A stretch of DNA of 64,000 nt from Hominiventricola filiformis (GTDB taxonomy: Bacteria; Bacillota; Clostridia; Lachnospirales; Lachnospiraceae): positions 494,243 through 558,242 of the forward strand of contig NZ_JAJEPS010000001.1 in assembly GCF_020686965.1 (NCBI RefSeq), given 5' to 3'. The position numbers and the translations under genes are program-made. Position 1 is the first letter of the stretch; every line of letters starts with the position of its first letter. Of the stretch, positions 34,539 through 43,536 are shown piece after piece. Under the pieces are notes generated by a model. The model was not told where the DNA came from, did no database searches, and saw only the letters and a list, made by a program, of their open reading frames with translations.

Positions 34539-34610
34539 GGTGGATTGGTCAAGCGGTTAAGACGCCGCCCTCTCACGGCGGAAACAGGGGTTCGATTCCC
34601 CTATCCACTG
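34539..34610 (+). tRNA. tRNA-Glu (CTC), copy 1
   Basis: A 72-base cloverleaf: acceptor GGTGGAT with ATCCACT, anticodon stem CCGCC/GGCGG, loop CTCTCAC with anticodon CTC, T arm AGGGG-TTCGATT-CCCCT and discriminator G. No CCA is encoded. Confidence 0.95.
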
Positions 34611-34639
34611 CTTTATATCGAATATTTGTCAAACCGCAT

Positions 34640-34711
34640 GGTGGATTGGTCAAGCGGTTAAGACGCCGCCCTCTCACGGCGGAAACAGGGGTTCGATTCC
34701 CCTATCCACTG
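34640..34711 (+). tRNA. tRNA-Glu (CTC), copy 2
   Basis: Identical over all 72 bases to the first copy, 101 bp downstream. A recent tandem duplication or gene conversion would explain the identity, since the spacer differs. Confidence 0.95.
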
Positions 34712-34719
34712 CTTTTAAG

Positions 34720-34752
34720 AACTGTGTATGATTTCATACACAGTTTTCTTTT
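34720..34752 (+). terminator. Terminator after the tRNA-Glu genes
   Basis: AACTGTGTATG, loop ATTT, CATACACAGTT, then TTCTTTTTG. Confidence 0.88.
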
Positions 34753-34774
34753 TGTCTTTTTCTATTTTTCAACA

Positions 34775-34816
34775 CAATAAAAGCTGTGAAATCTCTTTCG
34801 AATTTCACAGCTTTTT
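34775..34816 (-). terminator. Terminator of queT
   Basis: AAAAGCTGTGAAAT (34779-34792) pairs perfectly with 34802-34815; a T-rich tract follows on the minus strand, and a T run on the other strand makes it usable in both directions. Confidence 0.85.
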
Positions 34817-34829
34817 GTACATTGTCTTT

Positions 34830-35333
34830 TTATGCTGCTGATGCGGTATTTTTGAAGATCACACCTTTATAGCGTGCCAGTACACACAGCAGTACGGTTC
34901 CCATAATACTTGCCGTCAGAATCTCGCCAAGACCTACCGTCACCATCAGGAATGGAATCGGAAGGGGTTCTCCATATCCGAATTTCAGCACCCACGGAAT
35001 AACAATGGCGTTCAGAACCACCGGCGGAACACTTGCCAGAAATTTGCTCTTTCCGCGAAGCATCCAGGTAAGATATGCCGCTGCAAGAGTGGTCAGACTT
35101 CCTGCCAGCACATCCAGCAGAATACCACCGCCGAGCGCATTGGCAATGAGACATCCGATAAAGAGTCCCGGAATAGCTGCCGGAGTGAAGAAGGGCAGCA
35201 CCGTCAGTGCCTCTGCCACACGGGTCTGAATTGCGCCGTAGCTGATTGGCTCAAATACCAGACAGAGCACCACGTAGATCGCTGCAATCATAGCAGCCTG
35301 GGTCATAAAAAGTACCTTGTTGTTTGTTTTCAT
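34830..35333 (-). CDS. queT: Queuosine precursor transporter QueT
   Basis: 167 residues with about five membrane helices and the family start AAMIAAIYVVLCLVFEPISYGAIQTR. QueT is the substrate subunit (S component) of an ECF importer for queuosine precursors. The preQ1-I riboswitch directly upstream supports the assignment. Confidence 0.93.
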   Translation of the reverse strand: MKTNNKVLFMTQAAMIAAIYVVLCLVFEPISYGAIQTRVAEALTVLPFFTPAAIPGLFIGCLIANALGGGILLDVLAGSLTTLAAAYLTWMLRGKSKFLASVPPVVLNAIVIPWVLKFGYGEPLPIPFLMVTVGLGEILTASIMGTVLLCVLARYKGVIFKNTASAA

Positions 35334-35346
35334 ATTCTGTTTTCTC

Positions 35347-35386
35347 CTTTAGTTTTGTTTTACGAGTGGAAGGTCACGAACACTCG
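35347..35386 (-). promoter_or_regulatory. preQ1-I riboswitch
   Basis: On the minus strand a CGAGTG/CACTCG stem encloses a 12-base loop with TTCGTGACC, followed by an A-rich tail ending ACAAAACTAA and the ribosome site AGGAG. The tail would pair back into the loop when preQ1 is bound and hide the ribosome site, reducing QueT translation. Two more hairpins (AAGGCGGT/ACCGCCTT and AAAGCCC/GGGCTTT) lie upstream in the leader, about 35396-35446. Confidence 0.85.
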
Positions 35387-35458
35387 GCACATTTTAAGGC
35401 GGTGACCGCCTTGAAAGCCCTGTACGACCTTGTTTTTATGGGCTTTATAACGGCTCAT

Positions 35459-35488
35459 AGGATACCATATACACCCTCGATTTGTCAA
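35459..35488 (-). promoter_or_regulatory. Promoter of the queT leader
   Basis: TTGACA (35483-35488) and TATCCT (35459-35464) on the minus strand, 18 bp apart. Confidence 0.65.
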
Positions 35489-35625
35489 GACCGGACCTTT
35501 TCTTGTAAAAATGCCCTGTTTTTCCGTATTTCTTCAGAATTATTCAGCTTTCCCCCTCTTGAGTTCTTCTTTTTCATATGCTATCATACCGTGAACAGAT
35601 AGATTTTGATAATGGAGGTTTCTTC

Positions 35626-36360
35626 ATGTCTGCAAAAATAAAAGCATTTAAAGAAAAATATCCTCATATATGGGTAGTTTCCTATTTTATTATTTATATG
35701 ATCTGGTTTGTATGGCTGGAAAGCCGGGCTGATGAACCATACCATGTGATTCATTTTCCACTGGATGATTACATTCCGTTCTGTGAATATTTTATTATTC
35801 CTTACCTGCTGTGGTTTGCATATATCGCTGTTGTATATGTCTGGCTGTTCTTCCATGACCGCCCGAATTTCTTCCGATATATTGCATTTATCTATGCTGG
35901 AATGACATTGTTCCTGATCATTTCCACCCTCTATCCGAACGGTCATCTTCTCCGCCCGCTGGAATTTGACCGGGATAATATTTTTATCAAACTGGTATGT
36001 TTTATCTACTGGGCAGATACATCTACCAACATTCTTCCCAGCATCCATGTGTTTAATTCCATCGGCGCCCACATGGCAGTCATGCATACGCCGGGACTGA
36101 ATCAAAAAAAGTGGACCGTCCGACTTTCACGCATCCTGTGCGTGTCCATCATCCTGTCCACTATGTTTATCAAGCAGCATTCCTGCATTGACGTGATCTT
36201 CGCTATATTACTTGGTGTGATTATAAATTATATCGTTTACCACACCTGCTTTTTAGTTAAAGCCCATGACTTTGTTGGCAAGTTTGTACGCAAGCACCGA
36301 TACTTTACGCCCTCCCTTGCCCGGGAGATTCATAGCGCGGCCGAAGATGCCGAAATATAA
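35626..36360 (+). CDS. PAP2-family membrane phosphatase
   Basis: 244 residues from the ATG at 35626 (GGAGG site upstream); an ATG 16 codons earlier lacks a site. Six membrane helices. The phosphatase motifs are present in shortened form: PSIHVFNSIG (second motif) and KQHSCIDVIFA (third motif with catalytic His and Asp). It would remove phosphate from lipid pyrophosphates or phosphatidate. Its last 108 bp are also the antisense of the glycosyltransferase 3' end. Confidence 0.88.
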   Translation: MSAKIKAFKEKYPHIWVVSYFIIYMIWFVWLESRADEPYHVIHFPLDDYIPFCEYFIIPYLLWFAYIAVVYVWLFFHDRPNFFRYIAFIYAGMTLFLIISTLYPNGHLLRPLEFDRDNIFIKLVCFIYWADTSTNILPSIHVFNSIGAHMAVMHTPGLNQKKWTVRLSRILCVSIILSTMFIKQHSCIDVIFAILLGVIINYIVYHTCFLVKAHDFVGKFVRKHRYFTPSLAREIHSAAEDAEI

Positions 36361-37272
36361 TTTATAGTAAAGACCTGAGTCCTTATTTTTAAGGTACTGC
36401 CACAGGTCTTTTTTCTTTGCCAGACTTTCTTCCGTACCGGAACGAATCAGCATAATAGAGGATACCGTCATCATAATATCCAGATAGCTGGTCATATATT
36501 TTCTCAGTTTTACTGGCTGAATCGTCTTCATGTCATACTGATCGATCATAATCTTGTTGACTTTGATCTGCTGATCCACACGACCAATCATAACCTGCTC
36601 ATTAACTGACTGATCTGCTCTGCCAATGAAATAATGATACAGATCAATATCCATATAATAAAGCGTCTTCACATAGGGCAGCGGATAATATACAAAAATG
36701 TTATCCACATAGAAAGTATGTTTCGGCAGCTCCAGTCCACATTCTTTCAACATATGGGTACGGTAAATCACAGAGTGCATAAGAATGTATTGTCCCAGAC
36801 GGAAATGTTTTACGTCTCTCCAGGTAAACACTTCATCCTGCGGAAATGCCGATGCATAACTCACTGCTTTTTTATGTTTTACTCCCTGCTTATCATAAAT
36901 ATAGTTGCAGATCATCATATCCGGTGCTTTTCCCTGATGCACCAGTTCTGCCAGCTTCGCCAGCACCTTCGGATAATTTTCCTCATCCAGCCAGTCATCG
37001 CTGTCTACGACTTTGAAATACAGGCCGGTGGCATTTTTCAAACCGGTGTTGACTGCCTGTCCGTGACCGCCGTTTTCCTGATGTACTGCTTTGACAATGG
37101 TTGGATATTTGGCAGCATATTCATCTGCAATCTCTGCGGTTCTGTCTTTGGTAGAACCGTCATCCACAATGATAATCTCCACCTCTTCTCCGCCGGGAAG
37201 CAGGGATTCGATGCAATTTCTCATATAACCTTCCGAATTGTAACAAGGAACTGCGATTGATAATAACTTCAT
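36253..37272 (-). CDS. Family 2 glycosyltransferase
   Basis: 339 residues from the ATG at 37272 (MKLLSIAVPCYNSEGYM). GT-A fold motifs: IIIVDDGSTKDRTAEIA, QENGGHGQAVNTGL and VVDSDDWLD (DxD-like metal site). It transfers a sugar from a nucleotide donor to a cell-surface glycan or lipid. The gene ends inside the convergent PAP2 gene. Its start is 1-2 bp after the mutY stop, so the two may share a transcript. Confidence 0.92.
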   Translation of the reverse strand: MKLLSIAVPCYNSEGYMRNCIESLLPGGEEVEIIIVDDGSTKDRTAEIADEYAAKYPTIVKAVHQENGGHGQAVNTGLKNATGLYFKVVDSDDWLDEENYPKVLAKLAELVHQGKAPDMMICNYIYDKQGVKHKKAVSYASAFPQDEVFTWRDVKHFRLGQYILMHSVIYRTHMLKECGLELPKHTFYVDNIFVYYPLPYVKTLYYMDIDLYHYFIGRADQSVNEQVMIGRVDQQIKVNKIMIDQYDMKTIQPVKLRKYMTSYLDIMMTVSSIMLIRSGTEESLAKKKDLWQYLKNKDSGLYYKLYFGIFGRAMNLPGKGGRKVSVLAYKLANKVMGFN

Positions 37273-37273
37273 T

Positions 37274-38374
37274 TTATACTTCTTTACCTTTCCTGTATTT
37301 TTCTTCTCCCAGTGCAATATCCAGATACTCTGCATAGGCCGCAAATGCCGCCGGAATCGGATAACTGCTCTCAGTTTCTTTTGTTTCTATAAATAAGAAT
37401 CCGGAATCTTCCATATGATCTGTTTCTTCCAGACTCACAGCATACCCCGTCATATGCCATTCCACATGACTGAAAATGTGTTTTGCTCCCGCAAGCGGCA
37501 AGATTCGAAGGGGCGATAATCCCCATTCTTTCACCTGCTCCAGCACCTGCTGCTCACTTAAGTTTCCATCCAGATTTGGAAGTTCATAAAGTCCTGCCAG
37601 CAGTCCTTTTGCCGGCCGTTTCCTGATCGCTACCCGGTCTCCGTCTTTTAAAATCAGCACCGTCCGGTCTTCGATCCGACGTCCTTTCTTTGCCTTTTTC
37701 TTTGGAAGCTCGTCTACAATTCCTTCCGCTTTTGCCCTGCAGCAAAATGCCAGTGGACATTCTTCGCACTTCGCCTTTCCGTTTGGCACGCAGACAATGG
37801 CCCCGATCTCAATGAGCGCCTGGTTAAAATCCCCCGCCCGCTCTTTGGGAATCAGTTCCCGGATCTCCGCTTCCATGGCATTTTTTACTGACTGCTTCAG
37901 CACATCCTCATAGCTTGCCTTCACTCTGGAAATGACACGCAGCACATTTCCGTCCACAGCAGGCATGGGAATGCCAAACGCAATGGAAGAGATTGCTCCT
38001 GCCGTATAACTGCCTATCCCCGGCAATGCCAGAAGCTTTTCAAAATCCGCCGGAAATTCTCCGCTGTATTCTGTCATAATGACCTGTGCAGCCTTCTGCA
38101 TATTCCGTACCCGGTTATAGTAGCCAAGCCCCTCCCAAAGTTTCAGAAGCTCATCCTCCGGACATGCTGCCAGTGCTGACACATCCGGCAGTGCTTTCAT
38201 AAAACGCTCAAAAAACGGCTTCACAGCCTCCACGCGGGTCTGCTGCAGCATAATCTCAGATACCCACACCCGATAAGGCGCTGTATTTTCTCTCCAGGGA
38301 AGCACACGTGCATGCCCATCATACCATGAAAGCAGCGGCATTACAATCTGTTCCAGTGATGTCTCTTCCGTCAT
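37274..38374 (-). CDS. mutY: A/G-specific adenine glycosylase MutY
   Basis: 366 residues. HhH-GPD glycosylase domain (EIMLQQTRVEAVKPFFERF, LPGIGSYTAGAISSIAFG, VDGNVLRV with catalytic Asp) and an iron-sulfur loop CVPNGKAKCEECPLAFC, in which the first spacing is seven residues and not the usual six. The NUDIX-like C-terminal domain (about 225-350) recognises 8-oxoG. It removes A opposite 8-oxoG. Its start overlaps the sfsA stop by 4 bp. Confidence 0.95.
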   Translation of the reverse strand: MTEETSLEQIVMPLLSWYDGHARVLPWRENTAPYRVWVSEIMLQQTRVEAVKPFFERFMKALPDVSALAACPEDELLKLWEGLGYYNRVRNMQKAAQVIMTEYSGEFPADFEKLLALPGIGSYTAGAISSIAFGIPMPAVDGNVLRVISRVKASYEDVLKQSVKNAMEAEIRELIPKERAGDFNQALIEIGAIVCVPNGKAKCEECPLAFCCRAKAEGIVDELPKKKAKKGRRIEDRTVLILKDGDRVAIRKRPAKGLLAGLYELPNLDGNLSEQQVLEQVKEWGLSPLRILPLAGAKHIFSHVEWHMTGYAVSLEETDHMEDSGFLFIETKETESSYPIPAAFAAYAEYLDIALGEEKYRKGKEV

Positions 38375-39084
38375 AACCGCACTTCCACCTCCTGATCTGC
38401 ACAGATAGAATCCGGTTCCACCAGACAGTCTGCCGCCATAATATGCACCCCTGCCTGCTTCGCATCCCGCAGCGCCTCTCCAAAAGCCGGATGCGTCCGG
38501 TCATTAGGTTCCATCCAGCAAACACCTTTCATCTGGATAATAAACAGGATGCCGGCCTCATAGCCGTCTTCACGGGCCCGCATCAGCTCATGCACATGTT
38601 TTACACCGCGCTCTGTCGGTGCATCCGGAAAACGCGCCACTCCATCTTCTTCCAGAGTCACTCCCTTGATCTCCAGAAACATACGGACGTCTCCGTCTTC
38701 CAGATAGAGATCAATGCGGGAATCCCCGTATCTGGTCTCCGGCCTTATGACCGTCTCCTTGGAAAATACATGCCGCTCTCCATCTGACCGCCAGATTGCA
38801 AAATGACCGCTGCGAATCCATTCCTCCGCCACCCGGTTGGGAATCTGGGAATCCATGTTAATCAGAAGATCCCCCTTCTGCACCGCAATCAGGTCAAGGG
38901 CTGTCTTCCTCGCCGGATTAACATTTCTCTGCACCCAGATTCTGGCATCCGGCACCAGCAATTCTCTGCATCTGCCAGTATTTTTCACATGACAGACTTC
39001 CATTCCACGCTCCGTCTCCACATGGGCAATAAACCGGTTGGGGCGGGATTTGAAGACTGCCGCTTCTATTTTTTCGTATTTCAT
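38371..39084 (-). CDS. sfsA: Sugar fermentation stimulation protein SfsA homologue
   Basis: 237 residues. Conserved blocks RFIAHVETERGMEVCHVKNTGR, the LLINMDSQIPNR stretch and the nuclease-like SRIDLYLEDGDVRMFLEIKGVTL segment. SfsA binds DNA and has a nuclease-like fold; its cell role is poorly defined. It starts the sfsA-mutY-glycosyltransferase series. Confidence 0.94.
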   Translation of the reverse strand: MKYEKIEAAVFKSRPNRFIAHVETERGMEVCHVKNTGRCRELLVPDARIWVQRNVNPARKTALDLIAVQKGDLLINMDSQIPNRVAEEWIRSGHFAIWRSDGERHVFSKETVIRPETRYGDSRIDLYLEDGDVRMFLEIKGVTLEEDGVARFPDAPTERGVKHVHELMRAREDGYEAGILFIIQMKGVCWMEPNDRTHPAFGEALRDAKQAGVHIMAADCLVEPDSICADQEVEVRL

Positions 39085-39183
39085 AAAGCCTAGTATAACA
39101 TAAAACCTTGATTTCTCCTACTTAATTTTATATTATGGAAAATAGTACAAATTCTTAAGAAAACCTGAACGAAGGAGATTTAC

Positions 39184-39813
39184 ATGAAAACCGATGGTAT
39201 TATTTTAGATATTGATGGAACTTTATGGAATTCCACTCCCATTGTCGCAGAGGCGTGGAATGAGATTATTGAAAAGCGGGATGATATCCCCTTCCGTTTT
39301 ACCGCGAAGCAGCTGACACAGCTTTTTGGCCGCCCGCTGCCAGTCATTGCCGATATGGTATTTCCATTTCTGGAAGAAAAGGAGCGCTATGACCTGATGA
39401 ATGAATGCTGCGAGCGCGAGCATGAACTTCTCCGCGCATCCACGCAGAACATCCTTTACCCGGGCGTGGCAGAGACCATGAAGGCTCTCTGTAAAAAGAT
39501 TCCGCTCTTTATCGTCAGCAACTGCCAGTCAGGCTATATTGAACTCTTCCTGGAGAAGACCGGCCTTGCTGACTGCATTACCGATTCTGAATGCGCCGGC
39601 CGCACCGGCCTTTCCAAAGGTCCTAACATCCGCCTGGTTGCTGACCGGAATCACCTGCAGAACCCTGTCTACGTAGGCGACATCGACGGCGACCGCCAGG
39701 CTTCCGAAGAAGCCGGCGTTAAATTCTGCCACGCCTCCTATGGATTCGGGAAAGTCGAAAGAAAAGATTATGTAATGAAAGAGTTTTCGGATCTGATGAC
39801 ATTATTTGAATAA
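39184..39813 (+). CDS. HAD-superfamily hydrolase
   Basis: 209 residues. The DIDGTLWNSTP motif gives nucleophile D9 and acid D11, VSNCQSGY is motif II, and PVYVGDIDGDRQA is motif IV. The cap insertion after motif I is helical, as in phosphoglycolate phosphatase-like enzymes. Substrate unknown. Its 3' end overlaps the convergent amidohydrolase gene by 12 bp. Confidence 0.92.
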   Translation: MKTDGIILDIDGTLWNSTPIVAEAWNEIIEKRDDIPFRFTAKQLTQLFGRPLPVIADMVFPFLEEKERYDLMNECCEREHELLRASTQNILYPGVAETMKALCKKIPLFIVSNCQSGYIELFLEKTGLADCITDSECAGRTGLSKGPNIRLVADRNHLQNPVYVGDIDGDRQASEEAGVKFCHASYGFGKVERKDYVMKEFSDLMTLFE

Positions 39814-40653
39814 GGTTTTCACCTGCTGCTCGGTCTGCTGCAGCACCTCTTCCGTCACACCAGCCTTTGTAAGGTAATGGAGTTCATCCACGGTTCCCTC
39901 TCCATGGGGAACCAGGTAAGCTCCGGCATCACTTCCAAGTCCAATATGCGCTCCCAGCCTCATCGCCTTCCGCACATTTTCCATCTGGCGTTCCAGATTC
40001 TTCTGTACTTCCTCATCCGGGAAGCGTCCGCATCCAAGCAGATTGCCCACCGGCGCAAAGGTCGGCATCCAGGCTGTTCCTTTTTCTGCCAGCAGATGCA
40101 ATGTCTCTTCTTCCATGAAAAATCCATGTTCCAGACTGTCAACGCCCGCTTCCAGTGTCTCATAACAGGTCTGATTGCCATTGCAATGAGCCATGACCGC
40201 CATACCAGCGTCATGAGCCGTACCGATCATCCTGCGAATTGATTCCCGGTCAAGACCTTCTTCTGTCAATGTTCCCGCGTGGGCAAAATCCAGAATCCCG
40301 CTGACCATAATCTTGATAAAATCAGCGCCTTCCTCTTTCGCTCTCAAAACCAGCGCCTCATACTCTGTCCACGTATCAAAGGGCAATCCCACAATACCAC
40401 CGTAATGATGACGTTTATGAATGGCAAACACCGGAGTACGGTAATCAATCCCATACTCCGGCGCCAGTTCTTTTGCCTTTTTGGACGCTCCGCGCGCATC
40501 TCCGCCATCCCGCACAAAGGTTATCCCGGCATCTTTCCATTCCTTAAGATGGGCACGGACTGCTGCCTCGCAGACACCGTCTTTATGAAGTGCCACCGCT
40601 GCTTTATAATTGATTCCGTCCATAATTACATGGGCATGACATTCTCCGAACAT
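39802..40653 (-). CDS. Metal-dependent amidohydrolase
   Basis: 283 residues, shorter than the usual 390-420 because the N-terminal beta sandwich is missing: the metal motif HAH stands at residue 5-7. Other site residues are visible: FIKIM (bridging Lys), AHCNGNQ, LEHGFF and GSDAGAYL (Asp). It resembles imidazolonepropionase and prolidase-like amidohydrolases. It lies 34 bp after the NhaC-type antiporter gene, so they form one operon, perhaps for uptake and hydrolysis of a peptide-like or cyclic amide substrate. Confidence 0.9.
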   Translation of the reverse strand: MFGECHAHVIMDGINYKAAVALHKDGVCEAAVRAHLKEWKDAGITFVRDGGDARGASKKAKELAPEYGIDYRTPVFAIHKRHHYGGIVGLPFDTWTEYEALVLRAKEEGADFIKIMVSGILDFAHAGTLTEEGLDRESIRRMIGTAHDAGMAVMAHCNGNQTCYETLEAGVDSLEHGFFMEEETLHLLAEKGTAWMPTFAPVGNLLGCGRFPDEEVQKNLERQMENVRKAMRLGAHIGLGSDAGAYLVPHGEGTVDELHYLTKAGVTEEVLQQTEQQVKTLFK

Positions 40654-40687
40654 TGCTTTCGCCTTCTTTTTCTATCTGTTTTTCCGA

Positions 40688-41992
40688 TTATGCATTTTTT
40701 TCAAAAGAAATAAAGACAAGGGAACTGATGAACAACATGTACGGGTAAAACAACATTGGCAGAATATCAAATGCACTGACTGTCTCACCCAGGCCGGAAG
40801 CCGCTGAGATGGCAACCAGCATCTGTGCTCCATAAGGAAGAATTCCCTGAAAGATACAGGAAAATGTATCCAGAATGGATGCTGCTTTCTTATTGCTGAT
40901 CCCATAGTTTCCTGACATTTCTTTTGCAATTGGATTTGCCATAACAATTGCGACTGTATTATTCGCGGTTGCAATATCCATCAGACCTACCAGCAGACCC
41001 ATGCCAAGGAGTCCGCCTTTTCTTCCTTTGAACACCTTTTTTATCCAGTACAGCAATGCGGCAAATCCACCATATTCTTTGATCAGTGCACAGATAGACG
41101 CTACCAGAATGGCAACCATGCTGGTTTCAAACATACCTGCTGCCCCGTCTCCCATATTTCCAAGCAAATCCGTCGGCACGATCATCCCTGTCGCAATCAT
41201 AATGATGGATCCGCTTATGATTCCTGTAATCAGTACCAGGAACACATTTAAGCCAAGAATACCTCCCGCCAGCACCAGTATATAAGGAATAGCCTGTATC
41301 AGATGATATTCTTCCTGCACAACTCCACCACTGTAATTTTTCACAGACAGACTGTAAATAATCACCAGACTGACAATTGCTGCCGGAAGTGCAATGAAAA
41401 AGTTTTCCTTAAATTTATCTGTCATCTTACAACCCTGTCCATTACATGCGGCAATTGTCGTATCAGATATAAAGGACAGATTATCCCCAAACATTGCACC
41501 ACCCATGACTGTCGCAATACAAAGCGGCAGATCAAAACCCGATGCTCGCGACACGGCTATTCCAATCGGGGTAATTAAAGTAATGGTTCCTACGGAAGTC
41601 CCCATTGCAAGTGATACAAAACAACTTACTACAAAAAGCACCACAACCGCGAACTGAGGCGGTATCAGTGACAGAATAAAATATGCCACACTGTTTGCTG
41701 ATGTTCTTCCAACAACACCCACAAAAATTCCAGCCAGCATAAATATGATGATCATGGTAATAATGTTCGGATCGCTGATTCCAACTCCCATTATTTTCAG
41801 TTTATCATTCAGGCTTAATTTCCGGTTTTGCAGACATGCAACAAGCAGTGCAAGCAAAAATATAATCACAACAGGAATTTTGTAAAATCCCATCTCGATC
41901 TTCAGGCCATATTCAAACAGAATCCCCAGTCCCAGATATAAAACCACAAACACCGCGATAGGCAATAAGGCTTTTGCGTTTCTTTTTTCCAT
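40688..41992 (-). CDS. Na+/H+ antiporter family protein (NhaC-like)
   Basis: 434 residues with about 11 membrane helices and the conserved GTSVGTITLITPIGIAVSRASG and GGAMFGDNLSFISDTTIAAC blocks of the NhaC superfamily. Members exchange sodium with protons or with organic solutes such as malate and lactate or amino-acid-like substrates. Operon with the amidohydrolase suggests an organic substrate in place of pure ion exchange; that is inference. Confidence 0.93.
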   Translation of the reverse strand: MEKRNAKALLPIAVFVVLYLGLGILFEYGLKIEMGFYKIPVVIIFLLALLVACLQNRKLSLNDKLKIMGVGISDPNIITMIIIFMLAGIFVGVVGRTSANSVAYFILSLIPPQFAVVVLFVVSCFVSLAMGTSVGTITLITPIGIAVSRASGFDLPLCIATVMGGAMFGDNLSFISDTTIAACNGQGCKMTDKFKENFFIALPAAIVSLVIIYSLSVKNYSGGVVQEEYHLIQAIPYILVLAGGILGLNVFLVLITGIISGSIIMIATGMIVPTDLLGNMGDGAAGMFETSMVAILVASICALIKEYGGFAALLYWIKKVFKGRKGGLLGMGLLVGLMDIATANNTVAIVMANPIAKEMSGNYGISNKKAASILDTFSCIFQGILPYGAQMLVAISAASGLGETVSAFDILPMLFYPYMLFISSLVFISFEKNA

Positions 41993-42075
41993 TTTTTAAT
42001 CCCTCTCTACCCCTTTTATTTATCCCAAACTATACCATGCCATGATACCGCAAATGCCTTAAAAAATCAATGACC

Positions 42076-43536
42076 CTACTTCCAATGAATCACTGCTTCC
42101 ACCGAATCCGTATACTGATCATCAGTGATGGACTTGTAACGGGAGCCGTCATACCAGTCGGTGAAACCGTTGTCAATTTTGTAAATATTTCCAGTTTCAG
42201 TGTCCACGATGCGCTCGTAACCCAGGGTAGCGTCACTCTGCTTCTGGCTCATAATATCCTGGCTCCGGTTCCGGTTTTCCCAGGAAGACATGATGCTGTC
42301 GGACATCTCACTGGCTGACTGGCTGAGAGACTGGGAGGTAGAGGCCGCCTGATTGCTCTGGGACATGGCAAAGCTCTGGAACTCCGGCGTATAATTAAGA
42401 CTGCTGAGGACTTTGTTCAAAGTAGGCTGCCAGTCCTGAAAGGTTCCCTTTTCTGCACTGAGGACTGTCAGATTATAGACAGAATAATATCCCATTCCCG
42501 TGCCCATGGCAAAGGGAACCACGTCCGCCGTGAACATTCCCTCTCCCGCCGTACCATCCTGCGTAAAATCAGCCCGAAGAATGGAGGGTGAAATAGCAAC
42601 GCTGCTCATTCCCTGAGTGCTTTCAAAACTCTCTGTTACAGAAAAATCTGCAATGTACGGTGTCTGAATATCCGCATAATCAGCAGTTGCATTCATTGCG
42701 TCTGCAAACTGTGGGAATATTTCAAAGACTCCCTGTGTCGATACATTCGTAAGAATGGGACATTTTCCAAACAAATCACTGGAAAGCGCCATCATCGCCC
42801 GGGAATTTTCATCTGAAAATAATGGTTCCATTTTTAACATAAAGAAAATCTGATTTACCGGATTCTCCGGATCAAAAACGTGAATCGCATGAAACATACC
42901 GGTGTACATGGCAGAAGATCTCACATTCCAGCCTTCCGGAATATTCATACTGAATTCCGTGCAACTATAAGGCACCAGCTCCTGAGCAGATGCCAGCGGA
43001 ACGACTGTCCAGTTGTCCTCGACAGCGGTCTCAGTCTTCGAATCTGCCGCAGCTGCCTGTCCCTCTTCTCCATCCGGCAAGGTTTCTTCCCCCTCTTCTT
43101 CATCCGGTGCAGTCACAGCTGCTACGCTTCCTGGCCGTTCAAATACCATCTCTGTATCGGCATTTGCCAGCATCAGCACACCATCCTCCAACGTATAAGA
43201 ATCTGCCACATCTTCCATGGTAATGCTGCTGTCATCCCAGGTCAGATCATAGACCGTCCCGTCATAATCCATGGTTCCGGTACCGTCCTCCAGGAGTTCC
43301 AGCGTCATGGCAGTGCCCATCTCTTCCAGGTCCTCCTTTCCGACAGTCATACCATTATAGGTCATGCTCACAAGCTCCCAGGTTCCTGCTGCAGTGTCTG
43401 CAGCAGCAATCGTTGCAGCATCCGCTGCGGTACCCATTTCCACATTTGATGCTGTATCTGCTGCTCCGCCACAGCCGGTCAGTAAAAGCGCCGCAAGCAG
43501 CAATGCTCCTGCCTTTTTTTCATCTCGTAATCTCAT
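42076..43536 (-). CDS. Exported lipoprotein of unknown function (486 aa)
   Basis: Lipobox LLLTGCGG near residue 22. A small beta domain follows (about 50-130, LTWDDSSITMEDVADSYTLEDG), then an acidic linker and a mixed domain that has the pattern YSCTEFSMNIPEGWNVRSSAMYTG. The C-terminus has QSNQAASTSQSLSQSASEMSDS-like low complexity and ends with ENRNRSQDIMSQKQSD ... WYDGSRYKSI. No family recognised. Third gene of the operon led by the membrane LuxR regulator; overlaps the previous gene by 4 bp. Confidence 0.8.
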   Translation of the reverse strand: MRLRDEKKAGALLLAALLLTGCGGAADTASNVEMGTAADAATIAAADTAAGTWELVSMTYNGMTVGKEDLEEMGTAMTLELLEDGTGTMDYDGTVYDLTWDDSSITMEDVADSYTLEDGVLMLANADTEMVFERPGSVAAVTAPDEEEGEETLPDGEEGQAAAADSKTETAVEDNWTVVPLASAQELVPYSCTEFSMNIPEGWNVRSSAMYTGMFHAIHVFDPENPVNQIFFMLKMEPLFSDENSRAMMALSSDLFGKCPILTNVSTQGVFEIFPQFADAMNATADYADIQTPYIADFSVTESFESTQGMSSVAISPSILRADFTQDGTAGEGMFTADVVPFAMGTGMGYYSVYNLTVLSAEKGTFQDWQPTLNKVLSSLNYTPEFQSFAMSQSNQAASTSQSLSQSASEMSDSIMSSWENRNRSQDIMSQKQSDATLGYERIVDTETGNIYKIDNGFTDWYDGSRYKSITDDQYTDSVEAVIHWK

